Source: Chrysogorgia sp. JL179-B06
Lineage: Eukaryota; Cnidaria; Anthozoa; Scleralcyonacea; Chrysogorgiidae
Assembly: GCA_035772405.1 (NCBI GenBank)
Contig: JAYKKM010000199.1
Location: 186,001-250,000 of the forward strand
Direction of reading: 5' to 3'
Length of the DNA: 64,000 nucleotides
The notes under the pieces are model-generated. The model saw nothing but the letters and a program-made list of their open reading frames with translations, ran no database searches and was not told the origin of the DNA. Shown in pieces: positions 36,401 through 46,378 of the stretch; position 1 is the first letter of the stretch, and every line of letters starts with the position of its first letter. The position numbers were made by a program, and so were the translations under genes.

Positions 36401-39400
36401 TGATAGGCAAACATAAAACTCGCGAAATTTCGGTCGTACACAAATTAAAACTATGGAGACTGGAGAGAAACACTGTTCAACGCCACTTCGAATTTAAATA
36501 GAATTCAAAGTCAGCCTTAATACAAACGCGAAAAAGCCTGCCACTTCACAGCAAGAATAAGTTTGCGGTTTTTCTGAAAATTAATGCTCCCACGGTTTGT
36601 TGTGTAAACCGCCATTAAAGTGTTTATGAAACGAAATTTTCGGTTCCTATTTTATTTGAGATTCTGCTAGAGTTTTTTGCGCTGAACATCGTGGGCAAAT
36701 TTGTTTTTGACGTAGTGTCCTAGAAAGTAGATTTTTTTCACTCTATAAGTGGCGATTTTTGACAAGTAGACGTCCGGCTGAGGCGCGCGGTCAAATTATG
36801 TGTGTGACGTCACTGGTTAGAGTCGCATCAAACTTGCTTGCGCTAAAGATGGCAACATCAAGCAAGCGAGACGGAGGTTGTAGCGATAAAAGTAAAAAAC
36901 AGTTGGGGAAATATTGTGTGGCTGGTGCAATATCGATGCATGGCTTCCCTAAGACCGAAGGAACGTTACGAAATTCGTGGATAAAGTTTGTCCAAAAACA
37001 CCGACCTAACTGGCAGCCATCGTCATACTCGGCACTTTGTTCAGCTCATTTTGAGCCTCGTTTTTTCCTCCAACGACGAGATATCACCGTCAAACAGTTA
37101 GAGCTAGACAAACCATTCGAAACAAAGAGATGGTTGGACAGAAAAAGTGCTTTTCCGATGATAGATACAGTGCGGCCAGATTTAATGCAATAATGAGTCG
37201 CGGTTTGAAGTCGACACTCAAGTAAACCGACTTAATCAACTGATATTTTACTCATATTTCTCAGAGCAAGTACAAGACAAAAGCAATTGTTGATCACCTT
37301 GAATCTTTTAATTCCTTCCAGTCGCTAACGTGGCGCAAACGCGGAGACTTTCTGCATATATATATTCGTCGCCAAGGACAAAGATTTAATAGTCGCATTG
37401 ACAACTATTGGTAGCAATTACGGGCCGTAATATCTAAAATATAAAGTCTACAACACACCAAAACACGTTCTATCGTGTTACACTGCGTTAAATGGACAAT
37501 CAAACTAAATATATTTTATCCCACTACTTCGATGACCATCTGGAAAATTAAGACGACTCTGACCCCCCCCCCCCCTCCTCGGAAATTTCAGTGTCCAACA
37601 CCCCCCACCCCCCTCGGAAATTCCAGTGCCTTCCGTGGGGGGGTTATGGATTTTTTCTGGAACTACACAATCAACCAAAATACTGCTTTTTGCATTTTTT
37701 AAGCATAGTATGCACACATTGTAAATGTTATGTAAAAACCTTAATTTCATGTAAAATTGTAACTTTGAAGAATTACAACACTGTATTTGGATGTTGGCAA
37801 TAAAGTTAGACGTTTTTATAGCTAAAAAGCGTAAAGAGGATAAAATTTCCTTAGCCACTAAGGGCTCTTGCTTAATTTAAGAAATCACAAAAAGTGCATT
37901 TAAACATGGAATTGCCCTGTGGGGATTTAACATATTTGTAATATATGGATTCTCCTGATTCTCCTAATATATCTTGTCAGCTGAAAATTTCATCTTCATA
38001 GACTTTTTTGCGGTTAAAGTTGACGGAAATTATGTCATTGCAGGCATCTCTTTACAGATTCCCGCTATGACATCATTTCCGTCAACTTTAACAGCAAAAA
38101 AGTCTATGAAGATGAAATTTTCAGCTGACAAGATATATTACAATTTTTCTCAGGAGATTCGATAGATTACATATATGTTAAATTCCCACAGACGTTATAT
38201 GCACTTTAAAGATATGAGTTTTATGTTTTTGTGGCCAATTCATTTTCACACAAATTCATTTTCAAACCTTATCTGACTTGCGTTGATGGTTTCATATTGT
38301 CTGGAAAGAAAGAGTTCTCTATGTGACAATTGGTGCACACTATTATCATCCAACTCTTTATCTCCCATATCAATTTCTGCATCTTCTTCTGCTGCGGCTA
38401 GATAATAAAATTAGATATTACTATTGTAAGAAAGTAGCTGCACAGATTAATTTGCAGAAATGATATTGTACAGAAAATAAAAATAAAACTGTCAATGTGA
38501 TGATTGATAAGATTGGTTCTGTGGAGTTTACAGTATGTGCTGATTGATTTTCCTGCTCAATGGGCTCCACCACGATCGGTAGATCAATATTTTGTGCCGC
38601 AAAAGGCTCAGTCACCCTGGTAGGAGATATTGTATTTGCCTTGACAGGTGAGTTGATCACTGACATGTCTGAAGTTGATTGACTTATTGAACAACGAATA
38701 CCGGTAACAGTTGGTAAATTGTTCAACAACAATAATGCTTCACCCTGCATGTGTACATTCTCAAGAGTTTCCCCCAAACAAAGTGGAGTAAATTATTGCA
38801 ATTTATGCACTTGGTTGTAATGTTGAAGCCATAAACTTTTATATATGGTATTCAACATTGAACGGGGGCAGGGGGTTGAAACATGATGGATTGACTGAGG
38901 GTTATGCAAATACTATGCAAATCCTCGATTGTGCCAACTAATTTTGGCAACTATTATAGGTCCAAAATTCTTTCAAAGTCTACTTAAAACTGCCTAAAAA
39001 TATTATAATTAATATAAAAATATTATAATTAATATAAAAATATAATTAATATAAAAATATAATTAATATAAAATATTATAATTAATATAAATTTAATAAA
39101 ATTCTTTCAAAGTCTACTTAAAACTGCCTAAAAATATTATAATTAATATAAAAATATTATAATTAATATAAAAATATAATTAATATAAAAATATAATTGA
39201 TATAAAATATTATAATTAATATAAATTTAATTAATATAAAAATATTATAATTATATAAAAATTTTGTCTGATAGGACAGGCGGTTATTGTGGTACGTATT
39301 TCTAGTTATTCTTTTTCTACCTGCATGTCTGTCAGCTTGAGCAATCAGTGGAGTGGACAGATCTCTCCGACGATAAAAGCACTGAACTTTAGCTTCAATT

Positions 39401-42065
39401 TGACCATTTCCCAACTGACAAATAAGAATGCAAATATAAAGTTTATAAATATCATCACTTAAAGGGTAGGTGAATAAATAAAAGCATAGAGTTACCAGTA
39501 TTTTTGCCCAAAAAAAGTCATAAGAAAAGATTAGAAATTATTAGAGAAGATATCAAGAGAATGTATTATATTATTGGATCATTCCAGAAAATATCCATAC
39601 TCCCCCCCCCACAGAGGAAATGGCAAATGGGTCCTCCCCTCCTCTTGGACATACTACAGTAATTTCAGTTAATCTGAAGTTAATTTTACCCCCTCCACCT
39701 TCGGACGGCACATATTTCCTCTGTGGGGAAGATGTGGATCTTTCCTGTTTCAGGGGTGGCCCCATATCAAATTTTTGTTTCAGTGCAAGATTTTCTTATT
39801 TTGATGGAACAATAAATTACTACTGATTAAGTTGGTTTTTTTTAATAGACTTTGTTATGTGGATACAATTTATACATTATATATTTACAACAGATAAAAA
39901 TATAGCAATCAAGGGGTTGACAAGTAACAAGGTAATACCCCAAATATTAGAGATGAGCCGATTAATCAGTTAAGCAATTAATCATCTGATAATCAGTCGT
40001 TTTTCAATAATTGGCCGACTATTAACACTTAATCGGCCATTTACCAATTATGAATGAGTTCTTATAAAAATATTTGAAAATCTGCATCATCTTGTTTTTT
40101 CCGCTTCTCAATTGCAATGATGCACACAAAAACTGCCATACTAAAAACCGTAGATTGCCCAAGATACCATTTTTCCACACCTGACTGGAAACAAGTTATT
40201 TTCATGCATGAACCACACAAGTTTTGTTCAGGACAAAATGGTAGCCAAAATTTACATGCAATCAAAGTGTTAGCAACATGTCTTTTTAGTCTATAAATAA
40301 GCACGACAGATGTATTAAATAACATATTGTTGCATAACTTGGGGAAATCAGAGGCAGATCCAGGATTTTTTAAAGGGGCATTTCCAAGCTCAGTCCTAAG
40401 TGACAACATATCTCTAGGGGGTCCGATAAAACAGCATTTCCTGCATTTCGAGGGTACTTTTGAGCAAAATATAAAGTTCTGAAATCTCGTTTTTTAAGTG
40501 TATCTTGTCATTTTTAAGATATATTTCTATAAAGAGCCATAGTTCTATCGAACCATGTTGGAAGTATCGTATGCTAAAATCAATTAATCAATTCCGTTCT
40601 ACAAATCTAATTATTTTGAGCGTAAAGAACATGTTGGCTTCAGAAAGAGTGGTTCCATGGAACCCTCGGAACCCACCACTGGAAATTGCAGAGTCAAGTG
40701 GCAGCTAGATTGGTCATGCTCATCTCTACCAAATATTTGTAACAAACAATAACTTATACAAAAACAATAACAAAGAAACATATTTTTGTTCCAGGCCTTT
40801 TCTGGCGGATCACACCGTGGTTCGAGTCAATTTGCTTCCTTGTACTTTCTTTTATGCTATCATCTGGCAAGCCCACCAGGATACTACTTCAACTTGTTAC
40901 AAATCTCCAGCATACTTATGTGTATCTCAGTTTGTCACCACAGCCACTATAGAATGCCTACAAACATGTTTCCTTGTATTCCTAACAGTACTTCCTCGTT
41001 TACAAGGAATCAACATGGCATGTTTCATTTTTACATGTTTCTCTTGGCACACCCGTCTAGACAAATCATTGTTTTATCTGATAACTATGTATGTCCCAGA
41101 TGTTTATGGTAACTTGTGATACACTATTATTGTTTCATCTACTGACCGCAGAGCAAGATGCCGCAGACACACCACTTGATGTTGAAATAACATGCATGAA
41201 AGCTGTCATGTACTGTCTGTGTATTTACTTAACTAGAGGGGTTTAGATCCAGGAGCCAATGGGACAGCAACAAAAAGAGAACGTCAATACGGTATGATCT
41301 GCTGACATTCATGTTGTTGAACGGCAGACAACATGAGCAGAAGTACCATTTTCATGTCCTCAAGCAGAGCTCACAGACCTCACATGGTCATGCATGCAGT
41401 GTTGCTTCAGCGGTCCATAAATGTAGCCTGTTGGTTCTTTAATTGTTACCTTCGTCAGTTCCTCTATTCGTCTGACCTGGTATGGATACACTGGTGCAGT
41501 CTCAACATAAACATAATCTGTAATGATAAGCAAGGCATAATCAAGATCTCAAAATCTTACATTTTGCAGAATTGTAATGATAAATTTATATTGTACATGT
41601 GTTGAAATAAAGCATATTATATACATATAATATTTTCATAACCCAAGCAATTTGTAAATAATTAAAGTACAAATAAAGCGTGCCTTATTATTAACAGGAA
41701 ATTAAACAGTTCGACGAAGCATCGTAAATCCTGAGGCTCATTCCGCGCCGTAGTATACGCCGCGGATTCGGATCGAATGCGGATCCCCTGATAGTGATAA
41801 AAACCTCCGATAGTCGCGTTCCCCTTTGCTTTTAGCAAACGGAACACCAAAGACACCAAGCTCAAGTTTCAGTGTGGAGCTTTCATCAGAAAAACGGGCA
41901 ACCCATTCTTCCGTTTTCTGCCCAAAAATGTAGGAGGAAAGGTGACTTTTCGACAGGAGTAAAATCGCAATTTTTATCCACCGGTCCGTCCGCTGGCGGT
42001 CACACGATACGAATTACCAACTCACCTCCAATTCTGTAAATCTTAGAACTGTGACCCGAAGACAT
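14889..42065 (-). CDS. MTA1: Metastasis-associated protein (MTA), NuRD complex subunit, complete
   Basis: Scaffold subunit of the nuclear NuRD (Mi-2/HDAC) remodelling and deacetylase complex; in this family ELM2-SANT binds the deacetylase. There are 21 coding exons on the minus strand: 42065-42026, 41517-41450, 39414-39321, 38397-38268, 34968-34905, 29952-29835, 29265-29163, 29028-28929, 28767-28650, 27855-27785, 26856-26782, 26681-26623, 26098-25977, 24731-24618, 23796-23719, 22735-22671, 20320-20104, 19701-19342, 17903-17808, 17207-16739, 15474-14889. Every junction has AG/GT and compatible phase. The sum is 3147 nt, giving 1048 residues, longer than human MTA1 (about 715). Domain order: BAH (about 1-67, continuing), ELM2 (about 100-170), SANT (about 280-345), GATA finger (about 382-420), two C2H2 fingers (441-490), a third at 687-708, and a C-terminus ending EPIVIDD, close to the MTA1 ending. 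The start fits [16 protein letters not shown] followed by DYVYVE. The symbol is family-level; this is probably the single pre-duplication orthologue. Confidence 0.93.
15738..16370. mobile_element. TIR element with internal duplication, MTA intron 20
   Basis: The ends GTACGTATTCCATATAAGGA and TCCTTATAAGGAATACGTAT are followed by AGCAAATAGAAGGCATTGAC in inverted copies. Inside, about 150 bp (ATGTTCGATTATCCG...TTTCTCAAGAAAACG) is directly duplicated at 15870 and 16072. No ORF. Confidence 0.65.
17436..17690. repeat. Small TIR repeat, MTA intron 19
   Basis: Inverted ends TAGTCGTCTTCTGGACGATC and GATCGTCCAGAAGACGACT, with a G-rich doublet TTTGGCGGGGG between them. Confidence 0.65.
18038..19270. 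mobile_element. Inverted-repeat element with two variant hammerhead motifs, MTA intron 18
   Basis: Arms of about 140 bp at 18038-18180 and 19125-19270 are inverted copies. Each contains TTACT, CTAAAGA (core with G to A at the third base), a stem II, GAAA, CGTT or CGTC, and AGTAA pairing with TTACT over five bases (18125-18166 minus; 19146-19179 plus). A small unrelated foldback (18175-18345) sits beside the left arm. The interior 18640-18840 has a minus-strand frame with [20 protein letters not shown], perhaps a decayed retroelement ORF. I cannot name it. Confidence 0.5.
20555..20915. mobile_element. Foldback MITE, TTAA type, second family
   Basis: 361 bp with ends GGTGGTTCGATAGTCTAAAT and ATTTAGACTATCGAGCCACC, flanked by TTAA (20551-20554, 20916-20919). 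The inner arms GCATAGCTCTAGCGGTGGTC/GACCACCACTAGAGCTATGC extend the palindrome. It lies in MTA intron 16. Confidence 0.8.
20919..21093. repeat. Palindrome built from tRNA-like SINE sequence
   Basis: The left arm is a minus-strand 3' half of a tRNA-like unit (CTCCAGACAAGACTCGAACG). The right arm is a complete plus-strand unit with box A (TGGGTCAATGG) and box B (GGTTCGAGTC). The outer arms AATTATCAATA and TATTGACAATT close the hairpin. It directly abuts the TTAA MITE. Confidence 0.6.
21096..22270. mobile_element. TIR element family A, copy 2, with inner insertion
   Basis: Both termini are present: AGGGACACTCCACTCC at the left and GAGTGTCCCT at the right, with about 200 bp of inverted homology and no ORF. 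An inner element with ends GTTGATGTAGTGACGTCAT / ATGACGTCACTACATCAAC lies at about 21451-22067. The whole structure is in MTA intron 16. Confidence 0.75.
22877..23170 (+). repeat. Repeat with anticodon-less tRNA-like core, MTA intron 15
   Basis: The core at 23028-23078 has acceptor-like arms GGCTTCC and GGAAGGCC, box A GTAGCTCAGTGG and box B GGTTCAATTCC, but only about 50 nt in total, so no anticodon arm. It is bordered by two direct copies of CACTCGAAATTTTCCTTCAC (22879 and 23125). The same unit is inverted at about 18965-19035. Confidence 0.5.
23185..23505. repeat. Long palindrome, MTA intron 15
   Basis: Arms of about 150 bp containing ATGAATCAGTTGTCGAAGGT and TTAGCGCGTGGCGGCCATAT meet around 23335 with a short spacer. 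Only scattered mismatches, so probably a young foldback insertion. Confidence 0.65.
23819..24481. mobile_element. Foldback MITE (TAGACC family) with nested TTAA MITE
   Basis: The outer ends are TAGACCACTTTCATAATGG and GAAAGTGGTCTA. The same family is complete at about 47354-47540 and partial at 56876-57020. The outer element is split at a TTAA by a 475-bp palindromic element at 23976-24450 with ends AGTGCCCCTAACCTC and GAGGTTAGGGGCACT; TTAA is at 23972-23975 and 24451-24454. It fills most of MTA intron 14, starting only about 20 bp from the exon-15 acceptor. Confidence 0.8.
24817..25832 (+). repeat. Minisatellite, 10-bp unit, MTA intron 13
   Basis: About 1 kb of tandem CTCTCATCAA / CTCTCCTCTA decamers. 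Blocks containing the rarer units CTCATGTA and CTGCCATCAA recur at about 24945-25080 and 25445-25570, showing larger duplication. The open frames through it arise because the unit lacks stop codons in two frames. Confidence 0.9.
26274..26611. mobile_element. Foldback MITE, TTAA type, MTA intron 12
   Basis: A near-palindromic 338-bp sequence: CTTCATGGACTTTTTTTGCT and its complement flank a central CAAGAGGCATTTTTGTGG/CCTCTTGTGACATCA hairpin. The ends are AGTGCCTCGTATCTCACG and CGCGAGATAGGCTT. The flanks are CTAA (left, mutated) and TTAA (right). Its right end is 11 bp from the exon-12 splice donor. Confidence 0.75.
27064..27140 (+). repeat. tRNA-like SINE copy, MTA intron 10
   Basis: Box A-like GGTAGCTCAATG and box B-like GATTCAATTCC, with acceptor-like arms AGTCCTGG and TCTGGGGCT. 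A 6-bp expansion lies in the D-arm region. Confidence 0.55.
28272..28492. repeat. Small TIR repeat, MTA intron 9
   Basis: Ends GGTGTTACACTGTGCAAC and CATTGCACGGTGTAACA. Internal CAACTGGTGTTACAACAAT units are tandemly varied. Related sequence is at 10060-10370. Confidence 0.6.
30882..31751 (+). CDS. Harbinger Myb/SANT-like DNA-binding protein
   Basis: Two exons, 30882-30919 and 31019-31751, in compatible phase, giving 256 residues. The N-terminal part reads [20 protein letters not shown], then [15 protein letters not shown] and [10 protein letters not shown], a Myb/SANT-like trihelix typical of the accessory protein of Harbinger elements. In that superfamily the partner helps transposase bind the ends and enter the nucleus. 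The middle is a charged coiled coil ([27 protein letters not shown] is probably a nuclear localisation signal). The C-terminus is glutamine-rich with one run of eight Q near residue 225. The start ATG at 30882 was preferred because it gives a short basic exon spliced at a consensus GTAAGT donor. Confidence 0.85.
32299..33652 (-). CDS. HARBI1-like DDE transposase of the Harbinger element
   Basis: Two exons on the minus strand. The first is 33652 (upstream start possible) to 32962, the second 32711-32299, about 367 residues. Splicing restores the motif [13 protein letters not shown] across the junction. The catalytic triad is present: D in [13 protein letters not shown] in [12 protein letters not shown], and E in SVEWLFGDV. 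The motif [13 protein letters not shown] is typical of DDE_Tnp_4/HARBI1 nucleases. The N-terminal region has acidic and helical character. The true start may be [10 protein letters not shown] at 33622 rather than the first residue of the open frame. There is no frameshift or stop within the exons. Confidence 0.9.
33965..34557. repeat. AT-rich TIR repeat, MTA intron 5
   Basis: Ends AGGGGTAAATTACTCTGAAA and TTTCAGAGTAATTCACCCCT, with GTACGAAGATT just inside each. The interior consists of degenerate GGGATTTTT units. Confidence 0.6.
35210..35345 (+). repeat. Dispersed hammerhead-bearing repeat, copy 2 (core truncated)
   Basis: Same flanks as the 6.2-kb and 47.6-kb copies. CCCTGATGAAGACA is present, but the stem II loop, the GAAA strand and the cleavage site have been deleted. 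It lies in MTA intron 4, directly beside the left end of the TTAA composite. Confidence 0.6.
35919..37669. mobile_element. Poly-C-ended inverted-repeat element carrying a THAP ORF
   Basis: The ends TGTGTAGTTCCAGAAAAAAT and its reverse complement (ending at 37669) both run into ATCCATAACCCCC and a short ACGGAAGG motif. Further C-rich repeats of the form CCCCCTGGAATT lie inside each end. No clean target duplication is visible. A related but much shorter copy (about 190 bp, CCAGAAAATATCCATAC then a C-tract) lies at 39580-39765. The interior holds the 114-codon THAP ORF and nothing else recognisable. Confidence 0.6.
36849..37193 (+). CDS. THAP-domain-only protein, probably transposon-derived and degraded
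   Basis: An open frame of 114 residues from ATG at 36849 (the frame is open further upstream). It reads [15 protein letters not shown], then [19 protein letters not shown] and [13 protein letters not shown], a THAP zinc-dependent DNA-binding module (C-x-C...CxxH with downstream FP and HF). The first cysteine (YC) and the final CSAHF pair are present. The second cysteine of the first pair, normally a few residues after it, is missing, and the segment before ISMHGFP looks shortened. The protein ends soon after the domain with no catalytic part. It could be an accessory or repressor-like protein of its element, or a dying copy. Confidence 0.6.
   Translation: MATSSKRDGGCSDKSKKQLGKYCVAGAISMHGFPKTEGTLRNSWIKFVQKHRPNWQPSSYSALCSAHFEPRFFLQRRDITVKQLELDKPFETKRWLDRKSAFPMIDTVRPDLMQ
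38968..39260. repeat. AT-rich tandem array and 130-bp duplication, MTA intron 3
   Basis: TTCTTTCAAAGTCTACTTAA followed by repeats of AATATAAAAATATTATAATT occurs twice, offset by about 129 bp. It ends about 60 bp from the exon-3 donor. Confidence 0.85.
39948..40728. mobile_element. hAT-like insertion in MTA intron 2
   Basis: 781 bp with ends TAGAGATGAGC and GCTCATCTCTA and an exact 8-bp duplication CCAAATAT (39940-39947, 40729-40736). No transposase-like ORF. Confidence 0.75.
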
Positions 42066-45000
42066 ATTTTAATGAACTTCTGTCGGCTTTCTACGTCAGG
42101 TCGACGGTAACATAAGAGGAGAACGAGGAAGACTAGCACGCAAGTCCGTCACCACACTACAGTCTCCGCCATCATTATGTTCGACTACCACTCGCATACC
42201 GAACCACGCTTCCCAAGACCCCGTCGTGCCCATTTCGGAATCCGCCGGAGATTGACACTGTCATGTGGAACCAAAATTTAGAAATCAAATTATTACTGTC
42301 CCAGCATCAGCAAAAGAGCGTTGAGACTTCAAAATCAATAAGACCGTATCCGAAGGTGCTCTCGTTGTTATGGAGGTTATTCAGACGCTGGAAAGTAGAT
42401 TTTTTCGTCACAAAACGTCTGAGAATCTATTTGTTTCGCTCGAAAGTTACATCACGTGATACCAATCAACTTTCTCCGTGCTCTTCCGACACACGTCGAG
42501 TCGTTTTACTTTAACTGAAATGATATGAATTATTCATTTGTTTTATATAGTAATCTTTAGTTTAAAGTGACTATGTACTCAAAAAGCCCGCTATTTCGGT
42601 GACGACAACCTTTTGGCACAACCTTTATCGCGAACAAGGCTGAAATTTTCGTTTTGATGAACGTCAAATGTGTTCATTATTTGTCAACGCCATGTGTGGG
42701 GAGTCCTTGCGGAAACTGCAGGGCTTGTGTTCAAACCATGAATAAATTTACGACCCGTCATGAAAAGAGTAGACATCGGGGAGCCTGATGCGCAAGTCAA
42801 ACTTATGCCCCATCGGTAGTCACAGTTCGTAACATTCCATTTGTTCAGTAAGTCGAGGAAAACGAAACTCCTCATTGCTTCATTTGTTTGTCTTACGATT
42901 TGTGTACACAAAATATGAAATGCTCGTCAACATGACATCTGGTTCAGCCGGTAAGACAAATCCAGTTAAACCGGTTCTAAATAAGGGCAAGCATAAGGTC
43001 GAGGCAATGACGTAACGCATGATGAATGCATGTTGTCGCCGCTTTGCCGGCCGCAACCAATCGAATCACCGCAAACCAACGCTTTTGTTTTGCCTCAAGG
43101 CTCACGAGAGATGCTGTAGAAACACAACTTAGCGATAAACTTTGTTGGGCATTGTGTTTCCAAGCGACGAAATAGTGACGACGAAACACCTCGTTTACGC
43201 TGTAATCTTGTCCATAGAACAGCATGCGTAGATGATTTATAGTACTCCCGTCATCATCGCGGTGAATATATGCAAATTCAATCGACAGGCATTTTTACAA
43301 GCCGTGAAACAAGATAGTTACGTAGATAATAATACATAGAAAACAGATAATGATGATTTTAATATTCTGTAACGTCTCACACTGAAGTGATCGATTTTTA
43401 GCATCAAACTTCAGCAGCATCAACTGACTCGATATCAAATGTACAGAATCTAATACGAGCTAAAATATCTATAAAAGTCACATTAAATGTACAAGAATAA
43501 AATATGACTAATAACATGTCAATAGCTTACCACAATATGTTTATTTACACATGCGTAGTAAGTGCCGATGATAATGATGACGACGCGTGACAATAATCGG
43601 ATAATATATATGGTAACGACTGACCTGAATAACATTTCTCTGATACTCCGTACAATCGTACATAAACTAATTTGCATGTTTATTAATCTTTCGCATTAAA
43701 TAATCGTTAATTTGCTCAGCTTTTATTTGGTCGTTAACGGTTACTATACTCTATAGACTAGGTATAGTAGTCCGGCATGATCTGAAGTGAATATGACATT
43801 ATTGGTGTCCATTTGCTGGCAGTCGCGAAATGCAGTCAGAATCACTATGGTAAGGTTGAACAGCAAAGAAATTTAAAGTTGTTGCTGTACAAGTTCCTGA
43901 GGCACCAAAAGTGAAACTAGCCTGCCTACGTGACATGTAGACCAGATAGATACTATGGAGTAGGCTGGACTCAGGCACTCCGGTTGTACATGTTGGACTA
44001 CACTTACGTAATATATGTCAGTAAATTGTCAGTCACATGGTTTTGTTGATGTTAATTTGCAACGGAAATGGCTAAAGGTGACTGAAAACTTTTCTGTTTT
44101 TGTCTGGTCTTTATTTTTGGTCAGGTTGGAGTTAGTTGGAGTTTCTTATTGACTGGTCTATATGTATACATACATGGTGTAAGTATCATGACCAATTAGT
44201 GAATGACTATATAGTTTTGAGTCATCAGGTGCCGTGGCTTTGCCTGATGTTATAGGATGAAAGTCTCTTTGAAGATCGTAAACTGGCGGCCGGATTACAG
44301 AGTTTCGGGACATGATGGAGAGAACATGCCTTCAATAACAATGGTTAACTTGGAGAACTGACGATCCCCTGATATCTACTGATAACTGTATAGGCGAGTG
44401 AAAACGCCCGAACCGACACAGCCACGCCATCAGTTGAACTCTAAAAATAGCGAGGTAATCGGAGTCAGAGAACTGTAAAAAGAAACATGAGAACGAGCAT
44501 GCACAAACTACGACATGACGGTGAGCAAACAAAGATTCTTTTGTTTCGCGAGTTTTTGGTGGAAAATTAGCCAACTGGCCCAACAGTTCACACTACACTT
44601 GAGAAGAAGGGTATCGAGTAAAATTTGACATCGCATTGAAGATCCATCCAGCCTTGGTGTATGCTTCGTTTTGTCAAAACATTTCGAAACTCAATGTCAA
44701 AACAAAATGTCAAAACTATTCGAGCAATCTTCAGAGACCTTCAGAGGATAAACGTTCTTACGCCTATAGACTTCACTTTTTCAGTTTCATCCTGACTGCT
44801 TCACCAGCCATCCCATCTTGGTCAATCGCACCATATTCCACTGACATCGCAGATCAATATCGAAGTTCGGCAGTGCATGTGACACTCACACCGCCAACGG
44901 CGCCAAGTCACGGATGGCCTGTCTCGGAATGCACGAGATATGATTTACTTTAGCAAATGCATGATATATAGAGTACTAAAGTCACGACATCATAAATAAA

Positions 45001-45421
45001 TTTTCGCTTTCGCAACACTCGAGACCTCCATAAAAAACTAAATATACACCAAAGATCAGATGAATAAGTTAAATAACGACAGAGATATGGACATTGGATG
45101 GACATTCTTCACTGTTTTTTTTGGCCCGGTTCCTACTTCATATACTTTAGGAACGAAATACTGACGTTTCGCTTTGCTATAATATATCGACTGAAACACT
45201 GCCTATACGCAGCACTCTATAACTTTTTTAAGCTAGAACATCCTTTGTAAGGCCTATATATAGCGGGCATTTATCCTGTATACGTAAAAACAAATCGTTT
45301 ATTACATACAAAAATATCGAAAAAGAAAGGCTTTGTAAAATGTACCAACAATCTGCACGGTAGTGTACTAAGGTGATAAACTGGTAAGGTGATAAGGTGT
45401 AAGTGAAAAGGTGATAAACTG

Positions 45422-45545
45422 CCAAGATTTTTAGTGACGAAACACTGACGTCTCGAGCGGAGCCCTTCTTGGTCTTACTCTGATGAAGGGCTCCGCTCAA
45501 AACGTCAGTATTTCGTCACTAAAAATCTTGGCAGTTTAGCGCCTT
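45422..45545. repeat. Foldback with hammerhead-like motifs in both arms
   Basis: Inverted arms of about 50 bp. The right arm (45476-45510, +) has stem I TACT/AGTA with four Watson-Crick pairs, CTGATGA, stem II GGGC/GCTC, then AAAA where GAAA is expected, then CGTC. The left arm is a decayed copy on the minus strand. Related sequence lies at 45150-45200. Confidence 0.6.
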
Positions 45546-46150
45546 TTCACTTTGCTATATACATCCAAAACACTGTCTACGCAGCACTCTACATTTTTAC
45601 TGATCACGGTAGTGCACCGCGAAGGATCGAAATACAACTGTAAAAAAATGTTTGCATGTTATGATCCACATTGTCATGGTGCCATCGCATTGCAGAATTT
45701 TGATGCGGCATCTCACTGTTTTCTGGAATCTACCAGCGCGGATTATTTCGCCACTTCATACTTGTTTGTTTCGTTTTCTAATTAACCCAGCAGCAGGAAA
45801 TGACGATAGCCCGTGGCAGTTGTTGATTGGACAATCAAGTACACCCCGCAACGTTTCTCGACAACGCCCAAAAACAACAAAGGAAGGCTGTGTGTTATGG
45901 ATGGCGACAGGGATAAAGGTTGGGACACACAAGGTGACAAGTCACGGAGGCAGGCATGTCGCGGGCACAAGTCCCTTGTTGATGTCAGCAATCAACTACA
46001 GGAAGATCCAGGTTCGATCCTGGGTCGAACACCAACTCAGGGTTAAAAATATTAAATTGAGAAGCTGCTGCCTTTGAAATGACATCAGTAAATATGTGTC
46101 TTCTCGGATAACGACGTTAAATCATAGGTCTTCGCAGAACCTTAATAATA

Positions 46151-46378
46151 AGCCAGTTCGTAATGTCGACTGCGCATCAAAATGACGTGTTCTGCGTCGG
46201 GATAAAACTTATTTCAATTCATAACATCAGGCTAAAACCACAATATACATTTGCATTTCTATTTACACTTGCAAATTCGTTATACTGAATTCCCCAGCCT
46301 GATGTTGTGAATTGAAATAAGTTTTATCCCGACGCAGAACGCGTCGTTTTGATGCGCAGTCGACATTACGAACTGGCT
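46151..46378. repeat. Foldback MITE, intergenic
   Basis: 228 bp with about 80-bp arms, AGCCAGTTCGTAATGTCGAC...GTCGACATTACGAACTGGCT, and few mismatches. No ORF. Confidence 0.75.

Larger units (their letters stand above)
35381..38205. mobile_element. Composite TTAA-flanked element in MTA intron 4
   Basis: The left end AGTGCCTATGACGTCTGTGG and the right end CCACAGACGTTATATGCACT are inverted copies, each next to TTAA (35377-35380 and 38206-38209). TTAA targets are typical of piggyBac and Kolobok elements. The right 330 bp resembles the dispersed foldback MITEs at 26.3 and 54.5 kb. The interior contains four copies of the short motif ACGGACATTAC or a one-base variant (35.4-35.8 kb), and a second, poly-C-ended element with a THAP ORF. 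No transposase was seen, so the outer element is non-autonomous. Confidence 0.6.
38268..42065 (-). other. MTA1: MTA exons 1-4: BAH domain
   Basis: Exon 1 (42065-42026) starts with the chosen ATG and ends in phase 1. Exon 2 (41517-41450) reads [20 protein letters not shown]. Exon 3 (39414-39321) carries [20 protein letters not shown], the hallmark BAH segment of MTA proteins. Exon 4 (38397-38268) is acidic, then reads [17 protein letters not shown], the conserved linker before ELM2. BAH domains bind nucleosomes or histone tails. The acidic linker is shorter than in vertebrates. Intron 2 contains a hAT-like element, and intron 3 contains an AT-rich tandem duplication. Confidence 0.9.

Noticed and set aside
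38421..38777. 118-residue minus-strand frame in MTA intron 3
   Set aside because: Looks like plausible protein, but no acceptor/donor pair has the phase needed between exons 3 and 4, and MTA proteins lack such a segment. A species-specific cassette exon cannot be fully excluded.
40786..41119. Overlapping plus-strand frames of about 100 residues
   Set aside because: No recognisable motif, antisense within MTA intron 2, no splice or start context.
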